From Acinetobacter dispersus (lineage in GTDB: Bacteria; Pseudomonadota; Gammaproteobacteria; Pseudomonadales; Moraxellaceae), in the NCBI RefSeq assembly GCF_009884975.1, contig NZ_CP041970.1:3658001-3722000 (forward strand): a stretch of DNA of 64,000 nucleotides, read 5' to 3'. Numbering within the stretch: position 1 is the first letter of the stretch; every line of letters starts with the position of its first letter. The notes under the pieces were generated by a model, which searched no databases, was not told where the DNA came from, and worked only from the letters and a program-made list of their open reading frames with translations. A program made the translations under genes and the position numbers. This document shows, piece by piece, positions 1-8,393 of the stretch.

Positions 1-1130
1 GTTTGGTTCAAGGCTTTGACAACATGGGTTTTCCAATCGTAGAAGTCAGTGCTGATGCTTCATTTATCGTGACCAAGCCGAAAGGGACAGGTGGCCTCGT
101 TTCAACTGCGACTGTGGCAGAGCAGATCGTTTATGAAATTGGCAATCCGCAAGCCTATCTTTTACCTGATGTGAGTGCTGATTTTAGCCAAGTCCATTTA
201 GAGCAGGTGGGCGAACATCAAGTCAAGGTGATAGGTGCAATAGGCCGTGCACCAACTCAGCAATATAAAGTGAGTGCCACCTATGCCGATGGTTATCGTG
301 TCTTGGTCAGTTTCTTGATTGCGGGTCGTGAAGCGCCTGAAAAAGCCCAAGTGATTGCCGATGCCATTCTGAATAAATGTGAACGGGTGTTAGCACTACG
401 TTCAGTCCCTCCATTTAGTGAAAAGTCGGTTGAGATTCTTGGGATTGAAAGTACCTATGGTGCTCATGCCCGAATCAAAGACAGCCGTGAAGTGGTAGTG
501 AAGATCGCGGTAAAGCATCTGTTTAAAGAAGCTTGTATGTTCTTTGCCTCGGAAATTGCCCAAGCCTCTACAGGGATGGCACCTGCATTGGCGGGAATCG
601 TCGGTGGTCGACCTAAAGCCTCGGCAGTGGTGAAGCTATTTTCTTTCTTGATTGATAAAGATCAATTAAAGGTAGAAGTCGACTTTGCAGGACAGCGTTA
701 TCCCGTTCAAATCCCCGTCGGACAAGCTTCACAGGACTATATGCAGCATCTCGTTGGTGACGTAGCCGTATATCAAGGTGATGAGATTGAAGTTCCTCTC
801 GTTGAAGTTGCACATGCACGCAGTGGCGATAAGGGCAATCACAGCAATATTGGGGTGATTGCACGTCAAGCTGAATATTTACCATGGATTCGCGCGGCAC
901 TGACTGAGGCCAATGTTGCGACATATATGCAGCATGTTTTAGATCCTGAAAAATCAAAAGTGATTCGTTATGAACTACCTGAGATGCATGCACTTAATTT
1001 CATGTTGGAAAATGCATTGGGCGGTGGTGGGATTGCCAGCTTACGGATTGATCCACAAGGTAAAGCTTTTGCACAACAATTATTAGATATGCCGGTGAAA
1101 GTGCCTGCACAACTGTTAGAAAAATATTAA
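1..1130 (+). CDS. atuA: AtuA family acyclic terpene utilisation protein, 5' partial
   Basis: The frame is open at the left window edge, so the start is missing; about 375 codons are visible. The body resembles the AtuA (DUF1446) family. It ends in the small AtuA-like C-terminal domain, marked by AHARSGDKGNHSNIGV near visible residue 270. AtuA is required for growth on citronellol and geraniol in Pseudomonas, but its exact reaction is not settled in what I know. It is followed after 10 bases by an SDR and then by genes matching atuC-atuF in order, which is the main support for the name. The rest of the gene and any AtuR regulator lie outside the window. Confidence 0.85.
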   Translation, partial: LVQGFDNMGFPIVEVSADASFIVTKPKGTGGLVSTATVAEQIVYEIGNPQAYLLPDVSADFSQVHLEQVGEHQVKVIGAIGRAPTQQYKVSATYADGYRVLVSFLIAGREAPEKAQVIADAILNKCERVLALRSVPPFSEKSVEILGIESTYGAHARIKDSREVVVKIAVKHLFKEACMFFASEIAQASTGMAPALAGIVGGRPKASAVVKLFSFLIDKDQLKVEVDFAGQRYPVQIPVGQASQDYMQHLVGDVAVYQGDEIEVPLVEVAHARSGDKGNHSNIGVIARQAEYLPWIRAALTEANVATYMQHVLDPEKSKVIRYELPEMHALNFMLENALGGGGIASLRIDPQGKAFAQQLLDMPVKVPAQLLEKY

Positions 1131-1140
1131 GGATGTAAAC

Positions 1141-2016
1141 ATGGGTTATCAATCAATTTTCAGGGCCGATGCATTTGCTGCCAAAGTCATTATCGTGACG
1201 GGCGGTGGTTCTGGTATTGGCCGTTGTACTGCACATGAGTTGGCTTCTTTAGGCGCACAAGTGATCATCACAGGCCGTAAAGTTGAAAAACTAGAAAAAG
1301 TCAGCCAAGAAATTCTGGAAGATGGAGGCAAAGTCCATTTCATCGTCTGTGATAACCGTGATGAAGAGCAAGTTAAAAACATGATTGCCGAAGTTATTGA
1401 AAAATTTGGCAAGCTCGATGGTTTAGTCAATAACGCGGGGGGGCAATTTCCTTCTGCATTAGAGAATATTTCTGCCAATGGTTTTGATGCCGTGGTGCGC
1501 AATAACCTACATTCTACCTTTTACTTGATGCGTGAAGCCTATAACCAGTGGATGGTAAAGCATGGTGGTAGCATTGTTAATATGACTGCCGATATGTGGG
1601 GTGGTATGCCAGGCATGGGGCATTCAGGTGCAGCGCGTTCAGGTGTTGATAACTTGACCAAAACTGCTTCAGTAGAATGGGGGAAATCTGGGGTACGTGT
1701 TAATGCCGTTGCACCAGGTTGGATTATTTCTTCGGGCATGGATAACTATAGTGGTGATTTTGCCAAAGTGATCATTCCAAGTTTAGCGAGTAATGTGCCA
1801 TTAAAACGGATGGGTACCGAGTCAGAAATCTCCTCAGCGATTTGCTATTTACTTTCAGATGCTGCTGCTTTTGTATCTGGTGTCACCCTGCGCATTGATG
1901 GGGCTGCTTCACAAGGTACACGCATGTACCCATTGGCAGATGCGACCAATAATGAAGCCTTTAATGGTTTCCATCGTGCTTTTATTCCTGACATATTCAA
2001 AACAGATGGAGAATAA
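1141..2016 (+). CDS. atuB: SDR-family oxidoreductase of the atu operon (AtuB-like)
   Basis: This 291-residue short-chain dehydrogenase/reductase shows the Rossmann glycine motif TGGGSGIGR near residues 20-28 and NNAG near residue 97. At the usual YxxxK site it reads HSGAARSGV (residues about 161-169), so the catalytic Tyr and Lys are replaced by Ser and Arg. The same HSGAAR pattern is typical of peroxisomal trans-2-enoyl-CoA reductase (PECR)-like SDRs, so an acyl-CoA substrate is plausible. It lies 10 bases after atuA and 2 bases before atuC, in the position of atuB in the Pseudomonas atu cluster. Its step in terpene degradation is inferred from this position only. Confidence 0.83.
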   Translation: MGYQSIFRADAFAAKVIIVTGGGSGIGRCTAHELASLGAQVIITGRKVEKLEKVSQEILEDGGKVHFIVCDNRDEEQVKNMIAEVIEKFGKLDGLVNNAGGQFPSALENISANGFDAVVRNNLHSTFYLMREAYNQWMVKHGGSIVNMTADMWGGMPGMGHSGAARSGVDNLTKTASVEWGKSGVRVNAVAPGWIISSGMDNYSGDFAKVIIPSLASNVPLKRMGTESEISSAICYLLSDAAAFVSGVTLRIDGAASQGTRMYPLADATNNEAFNGFHRAFIPDIFKTDGE

Positions 2017-2018
2017 AG

Positions 2019-3632
2019 ATGAGTATTCTCCAATCTGAGATTGCAGTAGGTAGTGAACAATACCAGCAAAATCGAGAGGCTTTGTTAACACAGCTGGCTG
2101 AAGTGCGTGCGGTGCAGCAAAAAAGCATCGATAAATCTTATGCAGCAAAACCTAAGTTCGATAAGAAAGGCAAAATCTTGCCGCATGAACGTATCCGTTT
2201 ACTGTTAGATGCAGATTCACCTTTTGTGGAGCTATGTGGTCTGGTGGGCTACAACATGCATGATGACAAAGATGGTTCCGAAGCAGGCGGTGGTGTGATT
2301 GCAGGCATCGGTTTTGTCAGTGGTGTACGTGCGCTGGTTTCTGCCAGTAACAGTGCCATTAAAGGCGGCACCATGTCACCAATGGGGGTGCATAAAACCC
2401 TACGCCTACAAAAGATTGCACTAGAACAAAAGTTGCCGATGGTGACCCTGACCGAAAGTGGCGGGGCAAATTTGAACTATGCGGCTGAAGTATTTACCTA
2501 TGGCGGAATGACCTTTGCCAATCAGGCGCGTTTATCTGCGGCAGGCATTCCGCAAGTTGCAGTAGTACATGGTAATGCAACTGCTGGTGGTGCTTATCAA
2601 CCGGGTTTGTCTGACTATGTGATTGCAGTACGCAAACAGACAGAAATGTTATTGGCAGGACCACCATTGTTATTGGCGGCAACAGGGGAAGTGGCGACTG
2701 CGGAAGAACTGGGTGGGGCAGAAATGCATACCCAAGTCTCAGGTGTTGCAGAATATCTAGCTGAAAATGATGCAGATGGTATTCGTTTGGCGCGTGAGAT
2801 TTTCGAGCATCTCAACTGGAAAGAACAGACCGCGCAATCTACTCAGAATTATAAAGAACCGCGTTATGCTGCTGAAGAGCTATTAGGTATTGTTCCGCAA
2901 GATCCAAAGCAACCTTTTGATATGAAAGAGATCATTGCACGGATCATCGATGATTCAGATTTTCTAGAATTTAAACAAGAATATGATGCTTTAACCGTAT
3001 GCGGTTGGGCCAAAGTGGGTGGACTACATATTGGCATTATTACCAATAATGGGCCGATTACCCCACAAGGGGCAGCCAAAGCAGCACAGTTTATTCATCT
3101 GTGTGAGCAGACTCAACGCCCACTTTTATTTTTGCATAACACCACCGGTTTTATGGTCGGAACTGATGCAGAGCAGAACGGGATTATTAAACATGGTTCC
3201 AAGCTGATCCAAGCGGTTGCCAACGCGACAGTACCCAAGATTTCGATTGTGGTGGCAGGCTCTTATGGCGCGGGTAACTATGCCATGTGTGGTCGTAGTT
3301 TGTCCCCGCAATTTATCTTTGCATGGCCAAACTCTCATGTCGCAGTAATGGGCGCAGCACAAGCAGGTAAAGTCTTGCGTATCGTAGCTGAGGGCAAACA
3401 AAAAGCCTCGGGAATGGAACCGAATCCGCAGATGCTGGATTTCTTGGAACAAAGTACAGCGATGAAATTGGAACAACAGTCGACGGCTTTATTTAATACC
3501 GCAATGCTGCATGACGATGGCATCATCGACCCAAGAGATACCCGTAAAGTATTGATATTTTTATTACAAACCATTTATGAAGCACAACAACGTGAATTAA
3601 ATCCAACACGATTTGGTGTGTCGAGATTTTAA
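2019..3632 (+). CDS. atuC: Geranyl-CoA carboxylase beta (carboxyltransferase) subunit
   Basis: This is a 537-residue acyl-CoA carboxyltransferase with the two crotonase-like halves of the family. Glycine-rich oxyanion regions are visible at AGGAYQPG (near residue 190) and GSYGAGNYAMCGR (near residue 414). With the biotin-bearing alpha subunit AtuF it would transfer carboxylate to geranyl-CoA (methylcrotonyl-CoA carboxylase is the close paralogue). The operon context, with a citronellyl-CoA dehydrogenase, a specialised hydratase and AtuA, favours geranyl-CoA over methylcrotonyl-CoA. The gene begins 2 bases after the SDR stop. An intergenic repeat follows its stop. Confidence 0.88.
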   Translation: MSILQSEIAVGSEQYQQNREALLTQLAEVRAVQQKSIDKSYAAKPKFDKKGKILPHERIRLLLDADSPFVELCGLVGYNMHDDKDGSEAGGGVIAGIGFVSGVRALVSASNSAIKGGTMSPMGVHKTLRLQKIALEQKLPMVTLTESGGANLNYAAEVFTYGGMTFANQARLSAAGIPQVAVVHGNATAGGAYQPGLSDYVIAVRKQTEMLLAGPPLLLAATGEVATAEELGGAEMHTQVSGVAEYLAENDADGIRLAREIFEHLNWKEQTAQSTQNYKEPRYAAEELLGIVPQDPKQPFDMKEIIARIIDDSDFLEFKQEYDALTVCGWAKVGGLHIGIITNNGPITPQGAAKAAQFIHLCEQTQRPLLFLHNTTGFMVGTDAEQNGIIKHGSKLIQAVANATVPKISIVVAGSYGAGNYAMCGRSLSPQFIFAWPNSHVAVMGAAQAGKVLRIVAEGKQKASGMEPNPQMLDFLEQSTAMKLEQQSTALFNTAMLHDDGIIDPRDTRKVLIFLLQTIYEAQQRELNPTRFGVSRF

Positions 3633-3639
3633 TAATCCC

Positions 3640-3712
3640 TCCCGACCTCCCTTTTTAAAGGGAGGAGTTCCCCTCTTTAATTAAAGAGGGGTTAGGGGAG
3701 ATTAAATTTAAG
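3640..3712. repeat. Palindromic intergenic repeat, copy 1
   Basis: The atuC-atuD gap holds two nested hairpin-forming units, CTCCCTTT..AAAGGGAG and CCCCTCTTT..AAAGAGGGG, ending in GTTAGGGGAGATTA. The second unit recurs in inverted orientation at about 37870-37908, and a diverged version sits at 5727-5800. This looks like a dispersed REP/MITE-like intergenic element and not a gene-specific signal. It may act as an mRNA-stabilising or processing hairpin between operon genes. Confidence 0.75.
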
Positions 3713-3722
3713 GAAAAAAACA

Positions 3723-4883
3723 ATGAAATTTACCGCAGAACATGATGCTTTACGCCGTACCACACGCCAGTTTGTTGAAAATGAATTAAACCCATTTATC
3801 CCAGAGTGGGAAGAAGCGGGCCGTTTTCCGATTCATGACGTATTTAAGAAAATGGGAGACTTGGGTTTATTGGGGATTTGTAAGCCTGAAGAAAATGGCG
3901 GTTTAGGACTCGACTATTCGTACAACCTTGTGGTGGCCGAAGAGTTAGGCCGCGCTGCTTGTGGTGGCGTACCCCTAGCGATTGGCGTACAGACTGATAT
4001 GGCAACCCCTGCACTGGCACGTTTTGGCAGTAAGGAACTACGAGATGAGTTTTTAAATCCTGCGATTCGTGGTGAATATGTCGCTTCGATTGCAGTCTCG
4101 GAAGTGCATGCCGGTTCTGACGTGGCAGCCATCAAAACCACTGCAAAAAAAGATGGTGATGACTATGTGATTAATGGCAGCAAGATGTGGATTACCAATT
4201 CACTGCAAGCCGATTTCTTTTGTCTATTGGCCAATACTTCTGACGATAAGCCACACGTCAATAAATCCATGATTATTGTTCCTGCAAAAACGGCAGGGAT
4301 CAGCTTTTCAGAACCCTTAAATAAATTGGGGATGCGCTCCACCACCACGGCACAGGTCTATTTCGACAATGTACGTGTACCACAACGTAACTTGGTTGGG
4401 GTGGAAGGCATGGGCTTCATGATGCAAATGATGCAGTTCCAAGAGGAGCGTATGTGGGCCTGTATCAATGCGGTGGGGGGCATGGAAAAAGTCATTCAGC
4501 AAACCATTGACTACACCAGAGAACGAACCACTTTTGGTCAGCCTTTAATTAATAATCAGTATGTACATTTTCGTTTTGCTGAACTGATGACAGAAGTCGC
4601 TGTATTAAAAGCCCTAACGCTTCAAGCCTGTGAACAGCATATTGCGGGTGAAGATGTCACTTTAATGGCCTCAATGGCGAAGCTGAAAGCAGGACGCTTA
4701 AGCCGTGAAGTGGCAGACAGTTGCCTACAATATTGGGGTGGTAATGGCTTTATGTGGGATAACCCTGCATCACAACTGTTCCGTGACGGTCGTTTAGGTT
4801 CGATTGGCGGTGGCGCAGATGAAATCATGTTGGGGATCATTTGTAAGCTCACCGATATTTTGCCGAAGAAACAGAAAAACTAG
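3723..4883 (+). CDS. atuD: Citronellyl-CoA dehydrogenase (acyl-CoA dehydrogenase family)
   Basis: This 386-residue flavin-dependent acyl-CoA dehydrogenase has the N-terminal helical domain, a middle beta domain with the family motif GSKMWITNS near residue 152, and the C-terminal helical domain with RTTFGQPL near residue 268. The family oxidises acyl-CoA to trans-2-enoyl-CoA and passes electrons to ETF. Its place between atuC and an enoyl-CoA hydratase matches AtuD, which acts on citronellyl-CoA. AAGGAAAAAAACA precedes the ATG. Substrate assignment rests on context. Confidence 0.85.
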   Translation: MKFTAEHDALRRTTRQFVENELNPFIPEWEEAGRFPIHDVFKKMGDLGLLGICKPEENGGLGLDYSYNLVVAEELGRAACGGVPLAIGVQTDMATPALARFGSKELRDEFLNPAIRGEYVASIAVSEVHAGSDVAAIKTTAKKDGDDYVINGSKMWITNSLQADFFCLLANTSDDKPHVNKSMIIVPAKTAGISFSEPLNKLGMRSTTTAQVYFDNVRVPQRNLVGVEGMGFMMQMMQFQEERMWACINAVGGMEKVIQQTIDYTRERTTFGQPLINNQYVHFRFAELMTEVAVLKALTLQACEQHIAGEDVTLMASMAKLKAGRLSREVADSCLQYWGGNGFMWDNPASQLFRDGRLGSIGGGADEIMLGIICKLTDILPKKQKN

Positions 4884-4893
4884 GAGCAGGAGC

Positions 4894-5724
4894 ATGACAA
4901 TTACAACTTCTCTTGCAGGCTTAGAGATAGATGACAGCATACAGCTGGAGCAACAAGGCAGCATTTTAACGCTATGGCTGAATCGTCCTGAGAGTCGTAA
5001 TGCCATGAGTTTAAAGATGGTCACAGCCATTCAACAGGTGTTTAGCCAGATTGTCGATGATCTATCCATTCGCGCTGTGATTTTACGTGGTCAAGGTGGG
5101 CATTTCTGTGCAGGTGGTGATATCAAGGATATGGCGGGATTACGCATTGAAGCTGCCAATAGCGGTAGCTTACAGCCTTATGTGGATTTTAACCGTCGTT
5201 TTGGTGCCATGATTGAACAAGTGGATCAAGCACCGCAAACCGTTGTGGTGGTTTTGGAAGGTGCAGTACTTGGTGGTGGTTTTGGTCTTGCCTGTGTTTC
5301 AGATATTGCCATCAGCCGTGATACCGCTCAGTTCGGCCTACCTGAGACAGGTCTAGGTATTTTACCTGCGCAAATTGCGCCTTTTGTGGTGAAGCGGATT
5401 GGTCTGACCCAAGCCCGTCGTTTGGCGTTATTGGGTTTACGTTTTGATGGCAAGACGGCTGTAGATTTAGGTGTTGTTCATCAAGTTGCACAAGATGATA
5501 TTGAACTGGAAAAACAGCTTACAGAGATAATTCAGCAGATTAAACGTGCTGCACCATTGGCTTCCCGTAATACCAAAGCTTTATTGCATCGGACACTGAA
5601 TGAGCCTTTAGAGCAGCTTTTGGATGATGCGGCACAACAGTTTGCTCAGGCAGTCGGTGGCGCAGAAGGACAAGAAGGCACCATGGCTTTTATTCAAAAA
5701 CGTAATCCAAATTGGTTTGACTGA
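4894..5724 (+). CDS. atuE: Isohexenylglutaconyl-CoA hydratase (enoyl-CoA hydratase family)
   Basis: This is a 276-residue crotonase-fold protein. The oxyanion-hole segments are HFCAGGDIKDM and VLGGGFGLACVSD, followed by QFGLPETGLGILP. I chose the ATG at 4894 because TAGGAGCAGG precedes it and it lies just after the atuD stop. A longer frame beginning at 4804 would overlap atuD by 80 bases and adds a non-family N-terminus. In the atu pathway this enzyme hydrates isohexenylglutaconyl-CoA, the product of geranyl-CoA carboxylase. Substrate specificity is inferred from the operon. Confidence 0.83.
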   Translation: MTITTSLAGLEIDDSIQLEQQGSILTLWLNRPESRNAMSLKMVTAIQQVFSQIVDDLSIRAVILRGQGGHFCAGGDIKDMAGLRIEAANSGSLQPYVDFNRRFGAMIEQVDQAPQTVVVVLEGAVLGGGFGLACVSDIAISRDTAQFGLPETGLGILPAQIAPFVVKRIGLTQARRLALLGLRFDGKTAVDLGVVHQVAQDDIELEKQLTEIIQQIKRAAPLASRNTKALLHRTLNEPLEQLLDDAAQQFAQAVGGAEGQEGTMAFIQKRNPNWFD

Positions 5725-5726
5725 AA

Positions 5727-5800
5727 TTTCCCCCAAACCCTCTTTATTAATTAATAAGAGGGACTTCCTCCGTTAAGAGGTGGATTGAGAGGGATTTCAT
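5727..5800. repeat. Palindromic intergenic repeat, copy 2 (diverged)
   Basis: The atuE-atuF gap holds CCCTCTTATTAA-type and TCCTC/GAGG arms that resemble, with drift, the repeat after atuC. The arms CCCTCTTTATTAA and TTAATAAGAGGG can pair. It lies immediately after the atuE stop and would fold in the operon mRNA. Confidence 0.55.
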
Positions 5801-5815
5801 AATAGAGATAAAACA

Positions 5816-7774
5816 ATGAGTTTTTCAAAAGTCTTAGTGGCAAACCGTGGTGAAATTGCTGTTCGTGTGATGCAAACAGCCAAAGCAATGGGTTATCAAA
5901 CAGTTGCTGTGTATTCAGATGCAGATGCCAATGCCCGTCATGTCCAACTGGCGGATGAAGCGGTTTATATCGGTGCATCTAAAGTTTCCGAATCTTATTT
6001 GTCCATTGCCAATATTATTGAAGCCTGCAAAAAGACAGGTGCGGATGCGGTACATCCTGGTTATGGATTTTTGTCTGAAAATACTGATTTTGCTCAGGCT
6101 TGTCTTGATCATGACATCACTTTTATTGGGCCGACCGCTGCTGCGATTGAGCTGATGGGTAGTAAACGTCTTTCTAAAATTGCCATGATTCAAGCAGGTG
6201 TACCTTGTGTGCCTGGTTATGAAGGCGATCAGCAAGACCTTGATTATCTAGCGCAACAAGCTGAGAAGATTGGCTATCCTTTAATGGTCAAAGCATCAGC
6301 AGGTGGTGGTGGGCGCGGCATGCGTCTGGTCCAACACGCTGCTGAGGTATTGGAAGCATTAAAAACAGCACGTTCGGAAGCAGAAAATGCTTTTGGTTCG
6401 GGTGAGTTGATCTTAGAAAAAGCGGTGATTGCCCCAAGGCATGTTGAGATTCAGGTGTTTGGGGATACGCATGGCAATTATGTGTATTTATTTGAACGGG
6501 ACTGTTCGATTCAACGCCGTCATCAAAAGGTGGTCGAAGAAGCGCCCTGTCCAGTGATGACACCTGAACTACGCCAAAAAATGGGTGAAGCAGCTGTTGC
6601 AGCAGCACAGGCGTGTGATTATGTCGGGGCAGGCACGGTCGAGTTTCTGCTTGATCAATCGGGTGAATTCTATTTCTTGGAAATGAATACGCGTTTACAA
6701 GTCGAACATCCAGTCACAGAAATGGTCACAGGATTGGATTTGGTGGAATGGCAATTGCGTGTTGCCAATGGCGAAACCTTGCCTTTACAACAACATGAAT
6801 TGACCCTAAACGGACATGCGATCGAAGTTCGTTTATATGCAGAAGATCCACGTCAGGACTTCCTACCACAAACCGGTAAAGTACTGCGTTGGCAAGCAGC
6901 GGGTGACGATAGTAGTTTACCGAATGTTCGTATTGATCATGGCATGCTAGAACATGGTGAAATCAGTCCCTTCTATGATCCGATGGTGGCCAAAGTGATC
7001 GCTTATGGCAAGACCCGTCAGGATGCAATTCGCCTGCTTGCCAAAGCGGTTGATGATTGCGTATTACTAGGTGTGAATAGCAATAAGCAGTTTCTTGTCA
7101 ATTTGTTGCGCCATCCGATCATTGTGGCGGGAGATACCAATACCGCATTTATTCAACAACACTTCCAAGATGATATTAGCCTGCATCAACAAGCTTTACC
7201 GCTTGAAACCTTAGCCGTTGCAGCAGCACTGTTTACCCAGAAGAATAAGCAGCAAGTGGCTTGGCAAACGGGTGTCGGTATGCCGTTTCCACTGAAACTG
7301 AAATATGCCGATCAGCAGATCTTGCTGCATGTACAAAATGATCAGCAGCAGGTTAAGGTTGAGTTCTGTGATCAACAAGCGACAATCAAGATTGTAAGCA
7401 TTAGTGATGTGCAGATTGTTTATTGCTGTGACGGTGTTCGACGCAAGCTCGCCTATGTCTTTGATCAGGATCAACTATATTTGGATGCAGCTAATGGTAA
7501 TGTGCTGATTGAAAATATCACCTATGCAGCACCAGAAGCGGCAGAGGTAGTGGGTGATGGTAAAATTCGTGCACCAATGGATGGGGCGATTGTGAATTTG
7601 CTGGTCAATGTCGGAGATTCGGTAACAAAAGGGCAAACCTTATTGGTGCTCGAAGCGATGAAGATTCAGCAGCAAATCAAATCCGACGTGGATGGTGTGG
7701 TAGATGAGTTGATTGGTCAAGTCGGGCAACAAGTGAAAAAACGTCAATTGTTATTAAACCTCAGCACGACTTGA
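5816..7774 (+). CDS. atuF: Geranyl-CoA carboxylase alpha subunit (biotin carboxylase plus BCCP)
   Basis: This 652-residue biotin-dependent carboxylase subunit begins with the biotin carboxylase domain (KVLVANRGEIAVRV at residues 5-18, ATP-grasp glycine loop KASAGGGGRGMR near 160-171, EMNTRLQVEHPVTE near 290). It then has the linker region and a C-terminal biotinyl domain with LEAMK, whose Lys616 is the predicted biotinylation site. It pairs with the beta subunit AtuC. The domain order is that of acyl-CoA carboxylase alpha chains (MccA/LiuD/AtuF); the operon favours AtuF. A bidirectional terminator follows the stop. Confidence 0.88.
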   Translation: MSFSKVLVANRGEIAVRVMQTAKAMGYQTVAVYSDADANARHVQLADEAVYIGASKVSESYLSIANIIEACKKTGADAVHPGYGFLSENTDFAQACLDHDITFIGPTAAAIELMGSKRLSKIAMIQAGVPCVPGYEGDQQDLDYLAQQAEKIGYPLMVKASAGGGGRGMRLVQHAAEVLEALKTARSEAENAFGSGELILEKAVIAPRHVEIQVFGDTHGNYVYLFERDCSIQRRHQKVVEEAPCPVMTPELRQKMGEAAVAAAQACDYVGAGTVEFLLDQSGEFYFLEMNTRLQVEHPVTEMVTGLDLVEWQLRVANGETLPLQQHELTLNGHAIEVRLYAEDPRQDFLPQTGKVLRWQAAGDDSSLPNVRIDHGMLEHGEISPFYDPMVAKVIAYGKTRQDAIRLLAKAVDDCVLLGVNSNKQFLVNLLRHPIIVAGDTNTAFIQQHFQDDISLHQQALPLETLAVAAALFTQKNKQQVAWQTGVGMPFPLKLKYADQQILLHVQNDQQQVKVEFCDQQATIKIVSISDVQIVYCCDGVRRKLAYVFDQDQLYLDAANGNVLIENITYAAPEAAEVVGDGKIRAPMDGAIVNLLVNVGDSVTKGQTLLVLEAMKIQQQIKSDVDGVVDELIGQVGQQVKKRQLLLNLSTT

Positions 7775-7780
7775 GCGTAA

Positions 7781-8278
7781 TCAAATAGAACAAAAAAGCG
7801 AGGTGTTATGCCTCGTTTTTAGTAAGTGCAACACCGCATCTAAAGAATGCTCTGAATTCCCCAGTAATTCTTGTATTGCAAATTCGGCCAAGGCTTGTTC
7901 ATGCGCTAACAAATAGTGGAGAAAGTCTTGTGTGTTGGCATCTGCGTGTTGCTGCATCCGCTCAAACGTTGCCATAAACGGCTGCGTACCTTGTTTCAGT
8001 AAATGCATGGACAGTTTCCAAGGCAGTTTGGCCATCGCAATGCCTGATGCCTTGGCCTGTAACTTTACATGCAAACGAATTGTGGCTGTTTGACCTTGTT
8101 GGGTTAAGAACTGCTGTAACTTGCGTAGGGTTTGGGTTTCCAGTTTAGCCAGCGTTTGCCATTTTTGTTGCTGCTCAATTGAGTGTGCATGTTTGGCTGC
8201 ATTTAAAAAGATCAGTTCACCCAATATTTCTGATTCAAGTGCAGTGTTAAGGTCTTGTTGATATTGTGGATAATGCAT
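7781..8278 (-). CDS. Hypothetical helical protein, possibly ferritin-like
   Basis: The proposed product is about 165 residues from the ATG at 8278. The frame can be extended to 8353, but the added 25 residues are hydrophobic and unlike the rest. The protein is rich in Gln, Leu and Ala and predicted helical. The segments ESEILGELIFLNAAKHA and HEQALAEFAIQEL, with Glu and His spaced along helices, recall ferritin-like four-helix proteins, but I do not see a full di-iron signature. A strong terminator hairpin is built into its last twelve codons, so the C-terminus is probably dispensable. It faces atuF. No function is assigned. Confidence 0.6.
   Translation of the reverse strand: MHYPQYQQDLNTALESEILGELIFLNAAKHAHSIEQQQKWQTLAKLETQTLRKLQQFLTQQGQTATIRLHVKLQAKASGIAMAKLPWKLSMHLLKQGTQPFMATFERMQQHADANTQDFLHYLLAHEQALAEFAIQELLGNSEHSLDAVLHLLKTRHNTSLFCSI
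7792..7820. terminator. Bidirectional terminator between atuF and the convergent gene
   Basis: The stem CGAGG/CCTCG with loop TGTTATG is flanked by A6 on the left and T5 on the right, so it can work on both strands. On the minus strand it lies inside the last codons of the convergent frame ending at 7781. Confidence 0.85.
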
Positions 8279-8393
8279 TCCTTTGATTTCCAAGAATAAC
8301 AATCGATGGGTTAATCTATTATAAATAGCATAAAAAATATTCAAGACAAGCACTTAACCATCTATAGTTGTCATATAGATGGTTTAAGCTAAA

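Noticed and set aside
613-993. Minus-strand 126-codon frame inside atuA
   Set aside because: Fully contained in a strong coding gene, with no domain or ribosome site; one of many antisense shadows in the window.
4804-4893. Upstream start for the atuE frame
   Set aside because: It would overlap atuD by 80 bases and adds residues foreign to the crotonase family; the ATG at 4894 has a ribosome site.
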